64,000 nucleotides of DNA from Magicicada septendecula (taxonomy: Eukaryota; Arthropoda; Insecta; Hemiptera; Cicadidae): assembly GCA_034769895.1 (NCBI GenBank), contig CM068368.1, forward strand, positions 687,099,877 through 687,163,876, in the 5' to 3' direction. The notes under the pieces are model-generated. The model saw only the letters and a program-made list of their open reading frames with translations. It had not been told where the DNA came from and made no database searches. Below are positions 49,601 through 63,224 of the stretch, one piece after another. How positions within the stretch are numbered: the stretch's first letter is position 1; the number at the start of each line of letters is the position of its first letter. The translations under genes were made by a program, and so were the position numbers.

Positions 49601-50176
49601 TGACTCGATCGCGCGCCATTGAGCGATGTTGGTTCTAATTTTCCTATATTAACTGATTGCGGTTATATTTCGTAATATTTGAAGGTTACATACCACTTTG
49701 TATTGATGAATACAATTTTGTTATGTTTATTGTGAAAAAACACAATGAAAAAAATTATTAATAACGGAGTTAACAGTACATTCGGAAAAAATTAATAACG
49801 TCGTTAATATTAATCGTAGGAATCTCAATTTTTGATATATTGTACTAAAGAAGGTGGACTACCATTTGTCTACAAGAAATTTTTTTCCGATGCTTAACCT
49901 CTGAGTTCTTACGTAATAAAAACGATAAACCCTAATTTTTTAATTCAAATTCGTGTATTTTTTTCTTTAACTCACAATGTAAATTTATTGAAAAGAGATT
50001 TTAAAAATTAGAAAAGTTTGTTAAAAACGTCTTTAATTGATGATTAAAATACAGTTCATTAGACATTTCTCGCCCTGTATTTTACGTTTCCACGAGGTTA
50101 TAAAGTGGAATGTTTTTACTACAAACTCGGTCGCCGCGCGGCCGCTCCGCCAGTCACTTTCTTTCGTTAATCAGGG
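46625..50176 (+). mobile_element. Tc1/mariner-like transposon, ~419-bp inverted repeats
   Basis: Inverted repeats at 46625-47043 and 49759-50176 are nearly identical and start CCCTGATTAACGAAAG. Both ends abut TA, the target duplication of the IS630-Tc1-mariner group. The arms contain a GC-rich island (cggagcggccgcgcggcg) in otherwise AT-rich sequence. The element is about 3.55 kb and carries one transposase gene broken by a single frameshift. Confidence 0.88.
47490..48943 (+). pseudogene. Tc1/mariner-like (DDE) transposase, one frameshift
   Basis: ATG at 47490 (MEQRNEAEPRKHRGRPRTR). The N-terminus is basic, with a GRPR-like AT-hook, then a helix-turn-helix region (NAIQRTADALKIHKNTVLRV) up to IRKEIP. 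There one base appears lost near 47900, and the frame continues from 47903 as LKKLLSSLENEELF. The DDE core has D (IIWLDETWVN), D (VIVMDNAPYH) and E (LNAIELIWAQ). I count 82 residues between the second D and the E, far more than the 34-41 usual in Tc1/mariner, because of an inserted Lys/Glu-rich segment. The C-terminus is very acidic (SSSSEDDN). It cuts and pastes its element at TA sites. One compensating base would reopen it, so it is a young lesion or a sequencing error. Confidence 0.88.
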
Positions 50177-53143
50177 TATAGTCCTCTCTTCTTCATATTA
50201 CAAGACCCAGGCTACTTCCCTTTCATCCCTTGACTAGACAAAATAGACGTGACTGTACTGATTCGTAGTCAGTCGCATCTGTTATTCAAAGTTACATTTA
50301 GGTGTTTTTAGCTCGATGTGGAGATTACCGGTTGGCTGCAGAAAATCAACCTTTCCCATTGAAGATTTTAAGTAAATGTATAGTGTTTAATATCTGTTGT
50401 ATATCTTAATTGTACTGATATCATAAAGATTGTACCATTAAAGATATGTAGTAAGACATGTTAAATGTGTAAATTATCTCTTTTTACTTATTTACAATTA
50501 ACTAGTGCCTTTTTTATATTTACGTTACCTGTCGAAAACTGATCGCTTGTGATGCTGCCGTTGGCAGGTAGGTCAAACACACCGTACCACTGCCCTGGCC
50601 TACAATTCATGCATCGCTTCTATTCCTACGTATTGCTCCTAAGTTAAGCGTTTTTTTTTTCTTCCTCTGGCTTAATAACTTTTAGACACGAAGAACGCGG
50701 TAGCACTGGTGACGGATAACGTTTCTTTCCGTCCATAAGCAGTGAACGTTTGCCACATATGGAGAATACCTTCAGTTTGGAGATGATTACTTTAAAAAAT
50801 ATGTGATAAAAAGTTATTTTTAGTAACAACGGCGCCTGCTAAACAGAGAATCCACGAAAACCTCAAGGAAATATCCAAATGAAGTGCACATAATAAGTAC
50901 TCACTTTGACATATTACTCGCAATTAAATCGTTATACAATATAAAACCTCTGACAAAAATATCACTTAATGACTTTGCAATCAGTTCAGACGAACAGATC
51001 AAATAAATCGTTTTGGAAACAAACAAAAATCGACCGCATCTAAATACTGATGACCAACGTACGTCTCGAACAAATAAAACACACAATTACCTTAATTGCC
51101 AGATATTTAAATACTCTGTTCTTCCGAAGTCTACGGTTGTAGTCAAAGAAATGAGAATCGGTGACCGAATGTAAAAACACTGACAATATTAGGTTCTTTA
51201 TTATGACTATCACCACTTAGCGTTCTCACAAATGACATTCGTAGGCCGCTGATTAAACAGTAACTGCTCCACTGTAAATTATCTTCTGTTTCTCTTTCGA
51301 TTAGAAATATTCTGTTTGCATAATGTGGGTCTAATTTTTCTTCTTCCTCTTACTTCGGACGGAATACTCATATAGTGTTTAGAACATACGTGTATTATTA
51401 CTTCCAGTTTCCGACGACGTACTGTTTTTCATCATTTTTCTGCTAGTTCCTACAAATCCCCCTTTATTTTGCCAATCGCTTACTCTCATCATGTTTCTCT
51501 GTTGCACTGCCTACCAAATAATTCTATTTCACTCACAATATTCAGGTTTCCTTTCAACTCAGCGGCAAACTGAAAATAAAGCTTTTTAGAATATACCCTA
51601 CTTATTGGTCATATCACGAGTGTCTAGTATACGCTCAATCAGTCCTTGCCATCACAATCATTATACTTTGGGGCCAAGGCAATTTATATTTCTAATTTAC
51701 TAAATATTTATGTTTTCAGTGAAAGAAGTCAGTTTAAGTTCAAAACACAGAAGCAACTGTTTGTTGTTGTTGTTTTTTTTAACAAAAGTCAGAACTTTAT
51801 GTGAATATAACTATTCTCTGCTAATTTACAAGAAGTGTTCAGTAGTCTAAATGAAATTAACAAGCTTCGTTCACACAAAGTTGTGACATTCCTCTTCCAT
51901 CTGTAATTTGAGAACTCATTTTGAACTTAATCTGTTTATACTAAAAACACATTTTTACGATTAATAAACATTCAAATGCCCCTTTAATCTCAGGAAAGGA
52001 TCTGCCAAGGGCTTCTCGGTGTATCTGTGCTAACTTGCTTACCCCCCCCCCCCAAGTTATTAGACATAACAAGTAAATAATTTGCAATTTTATCGTACTC
52101 ATTATGTTTCTGACACCCTTGAAGTCTATTATGTAAATTTTATATAGGATTTTGATCGCTTCCCCAATTTGTCAGTTAGTAATTCTCCATATCGGATAAA
52201 CAGTCAAGAGATCGATTTCTGCATTCCTTGCAATTTCTACGTTCCAAACTTTACTTGTTTTACGTATATTACTCTATAATCGTTAACCCATAATACTCCC
52301 AACATTCTTAACACGTTTCCTTGCCCCTAATTAATGCTAGAAAACTTTCTTTAATTCAATAAATGTTTGATAAAAAAAGGCTTCTCGTTTCTATCACTGT
52401 AACAAATACTTAAAGAGGCATTACCGTCTACGACTTCCGGTATGACTACGTTTCTAAACGTACAGACCGTCACAATGTCAGGGAGTTTTGTTTTCAATTA
52501 AGTCAAAGGATTAAGCCTATCAGCCCCATTTCCACTCTCGCTTAGAGTCTGTAGACTTTCTTACGCCGAGCAACTTATTACTGTACGCCATCTACGGATA
52601 CACGGTGTTCTGTTTTGTATTGCTTTAGTTATGGCAACATCGACATAAGCTGATCAATCTCGAGGACTGCTGCGAACAACTGGGACATAAGTCATAGCAA
52701 AGACACCTCTCTGAAGATGGAGATCCTTTACAAAAACTTCCCGCCACTAGATGGCACTCACATTCAACATTCGGTTACCCTACGCGGATTCATGTCCGGT
52801 TACGGCATCCAAATGCTTGACATACAGTCGCGTTACTTTACGGTGGCTGCTTCATAGCTGCGCGAAAAGAGAGGGCAGTGGGGAGACAACGTGTGCTCAG
52901 TTGTAACACTACGTTTCAAAAACGTCCGTCACTGTTGCTACAGCCGGCATTATGGGTGCCGTTAACTATTTAATTATTACAACTCGGGTTTTACACATTG
53001 TTGAGATTTCCAGATTTAATTCAACTAACTACTATTTGTAATACCAGAACAATGTTATTTGTTACATAATGTAAATAATAAATAATTACTAGTATTAGCC
53101 GCTTCTTGTCCTGAATTGTTTTATTTTCCTGAGATATTCAATT
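50177..53143. other. Unannotated DNA
   Basis: The block at 50385-50560 resembles 42930-43110 (shared phrases such as ttacttatttaca and tgtcgaaaa). A C-run lies at about 52043-52053. No gene that I can support. Confidence 0.35.
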
Positions 53144-53217
53144 TTTTTCGCCCTTACCTCTTGACGTTCATTTAATACACTTTTTCGCCCTTACCTCTTG
53201 ACGTTCATTTAATACAC
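53144..53217. repeat. 37-bp tandem duplication
   Basis: The unit beginning tttttcgcccttacctc occurs twice in immediate succession, at 53144 and 53181, without a mismatch. Confidence 0.9.
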
Positions 53218-53618
53218 TTCTATTATTACTAATCTTCTTCCATTTAAACCCTCAGTTTATAATAACTTTTCTCAAACGTGATAAGCTACTTTGAAAGTTT
53301 ACACTAGACTTGAGAAGTTGAAGAAGTTTTCGTAGCGTAGAATGTTTTTTGTGCTGAAAATAATAATTAAATAAAATACAGGCCTATGCGGTAAATCTTT
53401 CACGGTAAATGTTTTTGAAAACGCATCAACACTTACGCACTCAGTGAAATGTGCCGTTATACTGACAAAAAACAGGGTTCTGGGTATATCACTTTCGCCA
53501 AGGTTACCGGCCACCATAAAAAACACAAGTAGTAACTGGGTGAAGCACTTAGATCCAAGCGCAACGCTATCTCGGCTAGTAACAGCGTTAATGTAAACCT
53601 CTGATCATAAATTACGGG

Positions 53619-55804
<2,186 letters not shown>

Positions 55805-56340
55805 AAATTATGATTGCCGCAATCAAAACAACAGAGCAGTAGTTTGTGTGTTCGACAGTGCAAAGTGAATTAAAATTTTCAACACTTCCTCTGGAAGTTC
55901 AGAGTAAACATGCGAATCTACACAGTGTACGTTTTACAGAACAAATCTCCGCCAAGAAAAACAGAGCGTTCACGAGGCATCCATGAACCTTATGAGTTGT
56001 ATATAGGGTTCGCTCCCTAAAAAATAAACGTCTATAAACCGTTCATCGATCATGACGTTCAGTTACACTAGTCAGCGATCCACAGGGAGCAAATCTCTGT
56101 ACACGCTGGGCATTTTTAGCACTTGTACGCGCGTGGGTAGTCGCTTGTGTGGATAGCGGAACTTCCATTTCAAATGGATGCAAACGGGAAGCAAAATAAA
56201 GATGAATCACGGTAGAAATAACGCGAATGATGTGTGTAAATATGTGGGTTCGCGCAAGCGCGTTGTCTACCTTTTGTTTCTGGCAATCATAACAACAAAA
56301 CTTTGGAAACGTAAACAATACATAATGAAAATGATATAAT
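55805..56340 (+). repeat. Dispersed repeat family, copy 2
   Basis: Aligns in order with 38745-39290 (gcgaatctac, cagtgtacgtt, cagcgatccacagggagc, agaaataacgcgaatg) with moderate divergence. Same orientation. Confidence 0.65.
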
Positions 56341-57349
56341 TACCGGCCATTATATCTTGACGCATCGACGATTTAATTAAATGAAACAAATTACAATTTC
56401 ACAACACGAAATTATTTTGTTTTTAACGGCAAACAACTATTTTTTGACAAAGCTGAAACGTACTTTATGATTTAAACTAGTCAAAATTTAAATTCTGAGA
56501 TGGTCCTAGGTTTCCTCTTGATTATTTGAGACATAAAATAGCATTATACGGGCGAATTATGTGTTTACTGTAGTCTTTAATTCTGTATACACACCGTATG
56601 AGTTTTCTTTTATTGCTTACAAATCCACTAAACCATTACAAAAATTCGTTACCACGGTAACCATAAATCTAACGTGTTATACACAATCTCGTGAGTACAA
56701 AACGTTTATCAATCTATTTTAAACACAAAGAAACGCATTTTGCATATTTTACTAATTAAAGCAGACAACTTGATTTTAATGTTTACGATTAAGCATTGTT
56801 ACATATTTATTATTATATTATTATTTGCCCTCTGAATCACACCGGTTAATTTCCAAAAATCATCGCAAGACATGCGATCGAAAAACGAAATTAAAAAAAA
56901 AATTCTCGAAACGAGCAGAAAAAAATTTGCAGACTGGTTTCTATAATACTTTCCCTACTAATAATGTTCACACTTTATCTTCACTTCTAAAGTCCGTTTG
57001 CAAACTTTCTACACATGCCTACATGCGTTAATTGACTGGTTAGTCAGATCGTAAGTACCGGTAAGTGCGAACATGTGACAGAATTGGACTACTGTCATAT
57101 GTAATTAGCAAATAATAAATCTATTGTGCAAGTATAGCGTTATCATCTTAACATACAACAAATAAGTATATACTTGCACCTGACGTATGTTTCGCAGAGA
57201 TAACCTGTATCTTCACTGAGATTTCCATATAACGTCTGCCAAATTGCATCCATCCACCACTGGACAGTATAATTCTTGGCATGATGCGACGGCACTGATG
57301 TGTGACTGAAGAACTACTTGATCTACAAACAATGCCGATATCCTAAAAA
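56341..57349. other. Unannotated DNA
   Basis: No gene or shared repeat that I can support. Confidence 0.35.
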
Positions 57350-57854
57350 TTAAATATCGGTATGGAGAACCATACATGACTTCCATGTTCTAAGATTTAT
57401 ATTTAAAATCATTTTCGAAATAAAATATTTCCATAGAAACTACTTCGTTCTACTTATTGCTTCAGCCTTAACCACAGTACTGTGGTCACTAACGTATACC
57501 ACCTCACGTTATCGCACTCCATTTTCACTGATGATGGCAGTCGATGGCACTGCCCGAAACGTCTGGTTTTGCAGAAAACATTGGACTACGGCCAAACAGC
57601 CCGGGAAGGAATTTTAACAACCTACTACTTTGTTGGCGATAACGTAGTACACATACTACACGTACCGTACACATACTAAAAAATTATCCCCTCCCCTTCA
57701 ATTATAATCTTCATTTATAGAAAATTACTCCCACCCCGTTCAACTAGCTTCTTCATTTACAGATATTTCATCTACGTTTATACAGTGGATTACTATGGTC
57801 TTCTTATCAGGATACTTTATTTATCAAAATTAAGTATTTTACACTTGTTAAAAC

Positions 57855-58340
57855 ATAAAACGTTGCAGGTAAACTACCCTTTCCCCGTAACCGATCTTAA
57901 CAAAAATCAATAGGCCTTGAGTACTCTACAACTCAGGCACATGTGGAAAAAAGTATTTGATTATGCTGGAATTTACGGCAGTTGTTCGTCATCGAAAAAA
58001 TTACTCTTGTTAAAACATAAAACGTTGCAGGTAAACTACCCCTTTCTCTTAACCGATCATCACCAAAATCAATAGGCCTTGAGTCCTCTCCAAATTAGGG
58101 ACGTATGCAAAAACTTATTTCATTATGTTTGAATTTACGGCAGTTATCGTTCGTCATGGAAAAAATTACCCTTGTTAAAACATAAAATGTTGTTGCAGGT
58201 AAACTACCCCTTTCTGTTAACCGATCTTCACCAAAATCAATAGGTTTTGAGTCCTCTACAATTCAGGGATGTGTGCAAACAATTATTTGATTCCGTTTGA
58301 ATTTGCGGCTATCGTTTGCCATAGAAAAAATTCTACACAG
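57855..58340 (+). repeat. ~160-bp tandem array, three units
   Basis: Units marked by gcaggtaaactacc and cgatc(t/a)t(c/a)a(c/a)caaaa. More diverged than the arrays at 40 and 44 kb. Confidence 0.85.
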
Positions 58341-58949
58341 ACAGACAGACACACACAGACACTTTTCGAAAAATGACTTTTCTTCATGTTTTGAGGGTAG
58401 TACACTCAGAATCAGCAATTATCTACAACACGATTTTTTCGCCATGACCATACTTCCATTTCCTTAATGGAACATGGAAGTAAAATATCGGTATGGAGAA
58501 CCATACATGACTTCCATTTTCTAAGATTTATGTTTAAAATAGCTTTCGATATGAACTATTTCCATAGAAACTACTTCTTTCTTCAGCGTTAACCACAGTA
58601 CTGTGATACTAACGTATACCACCTCACGGTAGTGCACTCCATGTTTACTGATGATGGCAGTCGATAGCACTGCCGAAACGTCTGGTTTTGCAGAAAACTT
58701 TGGTCTACGGCCAAACAGGACGGGAAGGAATTTTAACAACAAACTACTTCTTTGTTGCCGATAACGTAGTACATATATACAACTCCCCCTTCAACTATAA
58801 TTTTCGTTTATAGAAAATTACCCCCACCCCGTTCAACTAGCCTTTTCATTTATAGATAATTTAATCTACGTTTCTACAGTGGATTATTAAGATCTTCTTA
58901 TCAGGATACTTTATTTACCAAATTAAGTACTTTACTCTTGTTACAACAA

Positions 58950-59755
58950 AAAATGTTTTTGGTAAACTACCCTTTCCCCGTAACCGATCTTCACCAAAAT
59001 CAACAGGCCTTCATTCCTTTACAATTCAGGAACGAACACAAAAAATATTTGATTCTGTTTGAATGTGCGGCAGTTATCGTTCGGTCATAGAAAAAATTAC
59101 CGTTGTTAAAACATAATATGTTGCAGGTAAACTACCCCTTTCCCTTAACTGATCTTCACCAAAATGAACAGACCTTGAGTACTTAACAATTCAGGAATGC
59201 ATGCAAAAAAATATTTCATTCTGTTTGAATGTGCGGCAGTTATCATTCGTCATAGAAACAATTACCCTTGTTAAAACATAAAACGTTGCAGGTTAACTAT
59301 CCCTTTCCCTTAACCGATCTTCACCAAAATCAATAGCCCGTCAGTCCATTACAATTCAGGAACGTATGCAAAAAAATATTTGATTCTGTTTGAATGTGCG
59401 GCAGTTATCGTTCGTCATGGAAAAAATTACCGTTGTTAAAACATAAAATGTTGCTGGTAAACTAACCCTTTCACTTAACCGATCTTCACCAAAATCAACA
59501 GACCTTGAGTACTTAAAAATTCAGGAACGTATGCAAAAAAATATTTGATTCTGTGTGAATTTACGGCAGTATCGTTCGTCATAGAAAAATTACCCTTGTT
59601 AAAACATAAAACGTTGCAGGTAAACTACCCCTTTCCCTTAACCGATCTTCATAAAAAACAATAGGACTTGAGTACTCTACAAATCAGAGTTGTATGCAAA
59701 AAATTATTTGATTCCGTTTGAATTTGCGGCTATTATCGTTTGCCATAGAAAAATA
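58950..59755 (+). repeat. ~160-bp tandem array, five units
   Basis: Same unit as 57855-58340, with many copies reading gaatgtgcggcagttatcg in place of gaatttgcggctgttatcg. This suggests local homogenisation. Confidence 0.85.
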
Positions 59756-60132
59756 TTACACACAGACACTTTCCGAAAAATTACTTTTTTACTTCCATGT
59801 TCCTTAGGTCCGGCACACACGTTCCGGTATACCGGTGAGGTTTACCTGTACAGGTAAACCGGAGCGTGTGTGCCAGCCGCTGCAGGCCAAACTGCACAGG
59901 CGTAGCGACCTGCGCAGGCGACCGGAGAAGAATCGAAATTCAATTCTTTCTACCTGCGCAGGCGTGTAGACCTGAACGTGTGTGTGAGTCACTCCGGCAC
60001 GCCTGTACAGTTTTTAGGTTAGTTGTGGATAGTTCCTTGAGTAGAGAGTGTCGGTCGTCTTTGTATTTACGTGTACAATAGTGTTAACTAGTGACTACGC
60101 GTACGATAGTGCTAGTGACTTTTGTGATCATC

Positions 60133-62356
60133 ATGTCAAGCCGAAAACGGAACCAAGTGATAGAAGAGTTTATCGAAATATATAGGTCGGAACCTTGTCT
60201 GTGGAGGGTGAACAGTAAAGAGTACCACGACCGTGAAAAGAGAGATGCAGCCTATGAAAGACTTGTGATTAAATTAAAGGAGTTAGAACCCGATGCTACA
60301 AAGAAATCTGTAGTTAAAAAAATAAATAATTTAAGAAGTAATGTACGTAAAGAGAAGAAGAAACGTGACATGTCAATGAAATCCGGAGCTTCAACAGACA
60401 ACGTCTACACATCAAAATTGTGGTACTTAGATTTGTTCGATTCTCTTGGCGATCAAGATACTCCTGGTGCGTCTGTGTCAAACTTGGATGACGAGGATGG
60501 AAGTGAGATCGATGAAGTAAGTACTCAGATTAGTTATAATACTCATATAATTTAATTAAACTACATTTTGTATTTACAAATTGAAGGGTTATAGTTAGAG
60601 TCCACACTTTTTACTAATTAATGCAAAATGTTTTGAACTGTATGAATTATTAACTTACTAACGCCAAACTTCTTCTTTTAGTCTATTTTTTGTTTCGAAG
60701 AACCCGATTGTCTTGCCATGGAACTTTGCCTTCATTCATGAAGTAGGAAGTGAACTCATTTCTAAGCTGTTTAGCAGCAGAAGTTATGTTCCCTTGGTTC
60801 AGACGTTTCAATGCGATCATATTCCATTCCGAGGTATCCAAACCTGCAATAGCAGTAGTTCCATCGTAATTCTCCTGATAGGTACTGTTTGGAGGAGCGT
60901 AAAAGGTTGGATGTTGTTCCATCAAAAAATTATGCAATGCACACGTTGCCTTCACCACTTTTGTTATGTTCTCTGGTTCCAAATTGATTCGAGTATGGAA
61001 TATACGAAATCTGGATGCAAGTATTCCAAAACTATTTTCGACTACGTGTCTTGCTTTTGAAATGCGGTAGTTGTAGATTTCTTTACTAGCTGAATCTAGT
61101 TGCGCTTGTCGAAAAGGCTTCATAATATTAATTGTAAGAGGAAAGGCGTCATCAGCCACAAAAACGTAAGGGACCTTTTCGAAATTTTCCGTAACATTCC
61201 ATGGCTTTGGAAGTTTGAGCTCATTACTCTCTAACTTTTCATAAAATTTAGTATTCTGAAGAACGCCTCCATCAGAAACACGTCCATCAGTTCCAAAATC
61301 CACTAAAAGGAACCGATAGTTAGCATCCACTATTGCAAGAAGTACCATACTGTGTCTGCCTTTGTAGTTGAAGTAAAAAGATCCGGAATTCGCTGGGGGA
61401 ACTATGTCTATATGTTTACCATCCATGGCACCAAGACAATGTGGGAAATTCCATCTGTCTTCAAATGTTTTAGCAATAACTTTCCATTTCTCAGCGGAAT
61501 CAGGAAACTGAAACAAAAGCAAATTAATAATATTTTTTCACAGTGTGGATGTATAGCTATGATGATTACAGCAGGTTTTATAAATTTAGTTTTATAAGTA
61601 AAATAAAAATAACATTTAAAATAACACAAAACCAACGCTTGTTTAAAAAGTTTGGTTATAAATAAAATAAGAAATAGAATTTTAAAATAGTACAGTACCA
61701 CTACTTATTTAACAGTTTTTTAAAAAGGTTTGTGTTATTTTTATATTTTAAATTGTATTCCTGATCTAAACAATAAAACCAGGGTAAATGACTTTTAGGG
61801 TCTAATAATATACTTCTTTCAGGAGGGAATCGAGGATCCTGCCCCACAAACACCCAGCAATGAAGAACCCTCCGAGAAAAACGAGAATCCTCCAAATCAT
61901 GCAAGACCGAATTCAGATGAACGTGCGGTACTCCCGATATCACGACCTAATTTGGCAAAAAAAAGGAAAACTGAGGAATTGACCAATGATGTCCTGCTAT
62001 CAGTGAGAGATCATTTTAAAAAGCCTTCGCCCCAAGATGACAGGTATGATCTAATGGGAAAATCTATTGCAATGAGAATTAGGTCATTGGAAAAACGCCA
62101 GCGTTTGATTGTTGAAAAAAGAATCAATGACCTCCTATTTGAAGCTGAAATGGGAATGCTTAACGTGCCAACGAGTTCATGCAGCTCCGAATATCTAAGC
62201 AGTCCCAGCTCAAGTACGAGCTCACAAAGTCCTTCCGCAGCTGCTTCATATGATCAATTTACACAACAAACAGCGACTGCAGGATTTGTAACCAATGAAG
62301 AACTTCCACCTCCACACTCAATGGCTACCTACTTAGCTAACTTTAATAATATTTGA
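60133..62356 (+). CDS. MADF-BESS DNA-binding protein of the Harbinger element (two exons)
   Basis: Exon 1 is 60133-60516 (128 codons; ATG at 60133, chosen over the in-frame GTG at 60091). Exon 2 is 61823-62356. The donor gaa|GTAAGT and the acceptor ttctttcAG|gag join in phase 0 to give about 305 residues with no stop. The N-terminal half is a MADF domain (VIEEFIEIYRSEPCLWRV, REKRDAAYERLV, VVKKINNLRSNVRKE, LWYLDLFDSL). An acidic linker and basic LAKKRKTEE follow. Then comes a BESS-like motif (DLMGKSIAMRIRSLEKRQR), followed by a Ser-rich end. Harbinger accessory proteins of this class bind the element ends and help bring the transposase into the nucleus. The 1.3-kb intron contains the catalytic exon of the opposite-strand transposase. 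Reads intact; expression unknown. Confidence 0.88.
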
Positions 62357-62969
62357 TTTTTGAGGCATTTTGAATTTTTCTATGCTCTTAATTGACCAAT
62401 ACTACCAAATTTTCAATTATTTTTCTAATTTCATCTTTTATTCATTATTATGCCTCAGTTAAAATTTTGTCTTTGAACTGTAAAAAGAGTTATTAAGAAT
62501 ACAAAATTAAAAAAAAATTGTGTGTATTTATTATACATACCTGAAGATACTTTTTTCAGCACATTGTAGATGGCTTCACATGTCTCCGGAATTATTTTGC
62601 CAAGAGCTTGGGGTGATATTATAGTAGAATACTTGAGACATTCGTACGATCGACCCGTTGCAAGAAACCTCAAAGTAGCTGTCAGTCTTTCATGGGGAGA
62701 AATAGAAGTTCTCATAACTGTATTTTCTTTTGTATTAGAGGAGTTACAAGTGACAACAGTTTTTGGTAGACTTCTTCATTCATCCGCAAATAATTACGGT
62801 AATCTGTAGGATATGAACTTAACTCTTTTAGTAATCTTGTATGAGTGTATTCATTTCTCTTTGTAAGCCAATCTTTACACCAGGCTTTGCGTTTTCGCTT
62901 CTTTTTACACTTCATGGCCACTAACAAACCGACTAAAGCGATCGCGTCGTCTTCTTGTTTGCTCGCCAT
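60683..62969 (-). pseudogene. Harbinger DDE transposase (HARBI1-like), two exons, frameshifted
   Basis: Exon 1 runs 62969 to 62541 (ATG at 62969, MASKQEDDAIALVG; then MRTSISPHERLTATLRFLA and KIIPETCEAIYNVLK). Exon 2 runs 61507 to 60683. Its DDE nuclease has D (CLGAMDGKHID), D (VFVADDAFPL) and E (ARHVVENSFGIL), with 37 residues between the last two. Donor cttcag|GTATGT and acceptor tttcAG|TTTCCTG fit in phase 0 only if two small losses in exon 1 are accepted. One base is lost near 62730, creating a stop at 62712. Two bases are lost near 62547, where YLQ-FP would be expected. So the gene is broken, although the nuclease exon is open. The transposase cuts and pastes the element in the nucleus with its MADF partner. 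Confidence 0.88.
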
Positions 62970-63224
62970 CTCTCGACTGAGTTAAAATCTTCCGGTTTAC
63001 CGTAGCGTGTGTGTGCTCTAGCCTGCACAGGTATACTTTTCCGGTTTACCTGACAGGTATATCGTAACGTGTGTGCCGGGCTTTAAGGAAATGGAAGTAC
63101 GGTGATGGCAAACAAAATCGTGTTCGAGATTATTGCAGATTCTGATTGTACTACACTCAAAACATGAAAAAAAGTCATTTTTCGAAAAGTGTCTGTGTGT
63201 GTGTCTGTCTGTGTGTCTATCTGT

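Larger units (their letters stand above)
59804..63085. mobile_element. PIF/Harbinger transposon with both genes
   Basis: The inverted ends are GGTCCGGCACACACGTT (from 59807) and AACGTGTGTGCCGGGCT (to 63082). The 3-bp target duplication TTA lies at 59804-59806 and 63083-63085, as expected of PIF/Harbinger. About 3.28 kb. It encodes a DDE transposase (-) and a MADF-BESS DNA-binding protein (+), the usual two-gene content. The target is the palindrome TTCCTTAAGGAA of the foldback-array element. Uninterrupted versions survive near 41107-41118 and 43669-43680. Confidence 0.94.
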
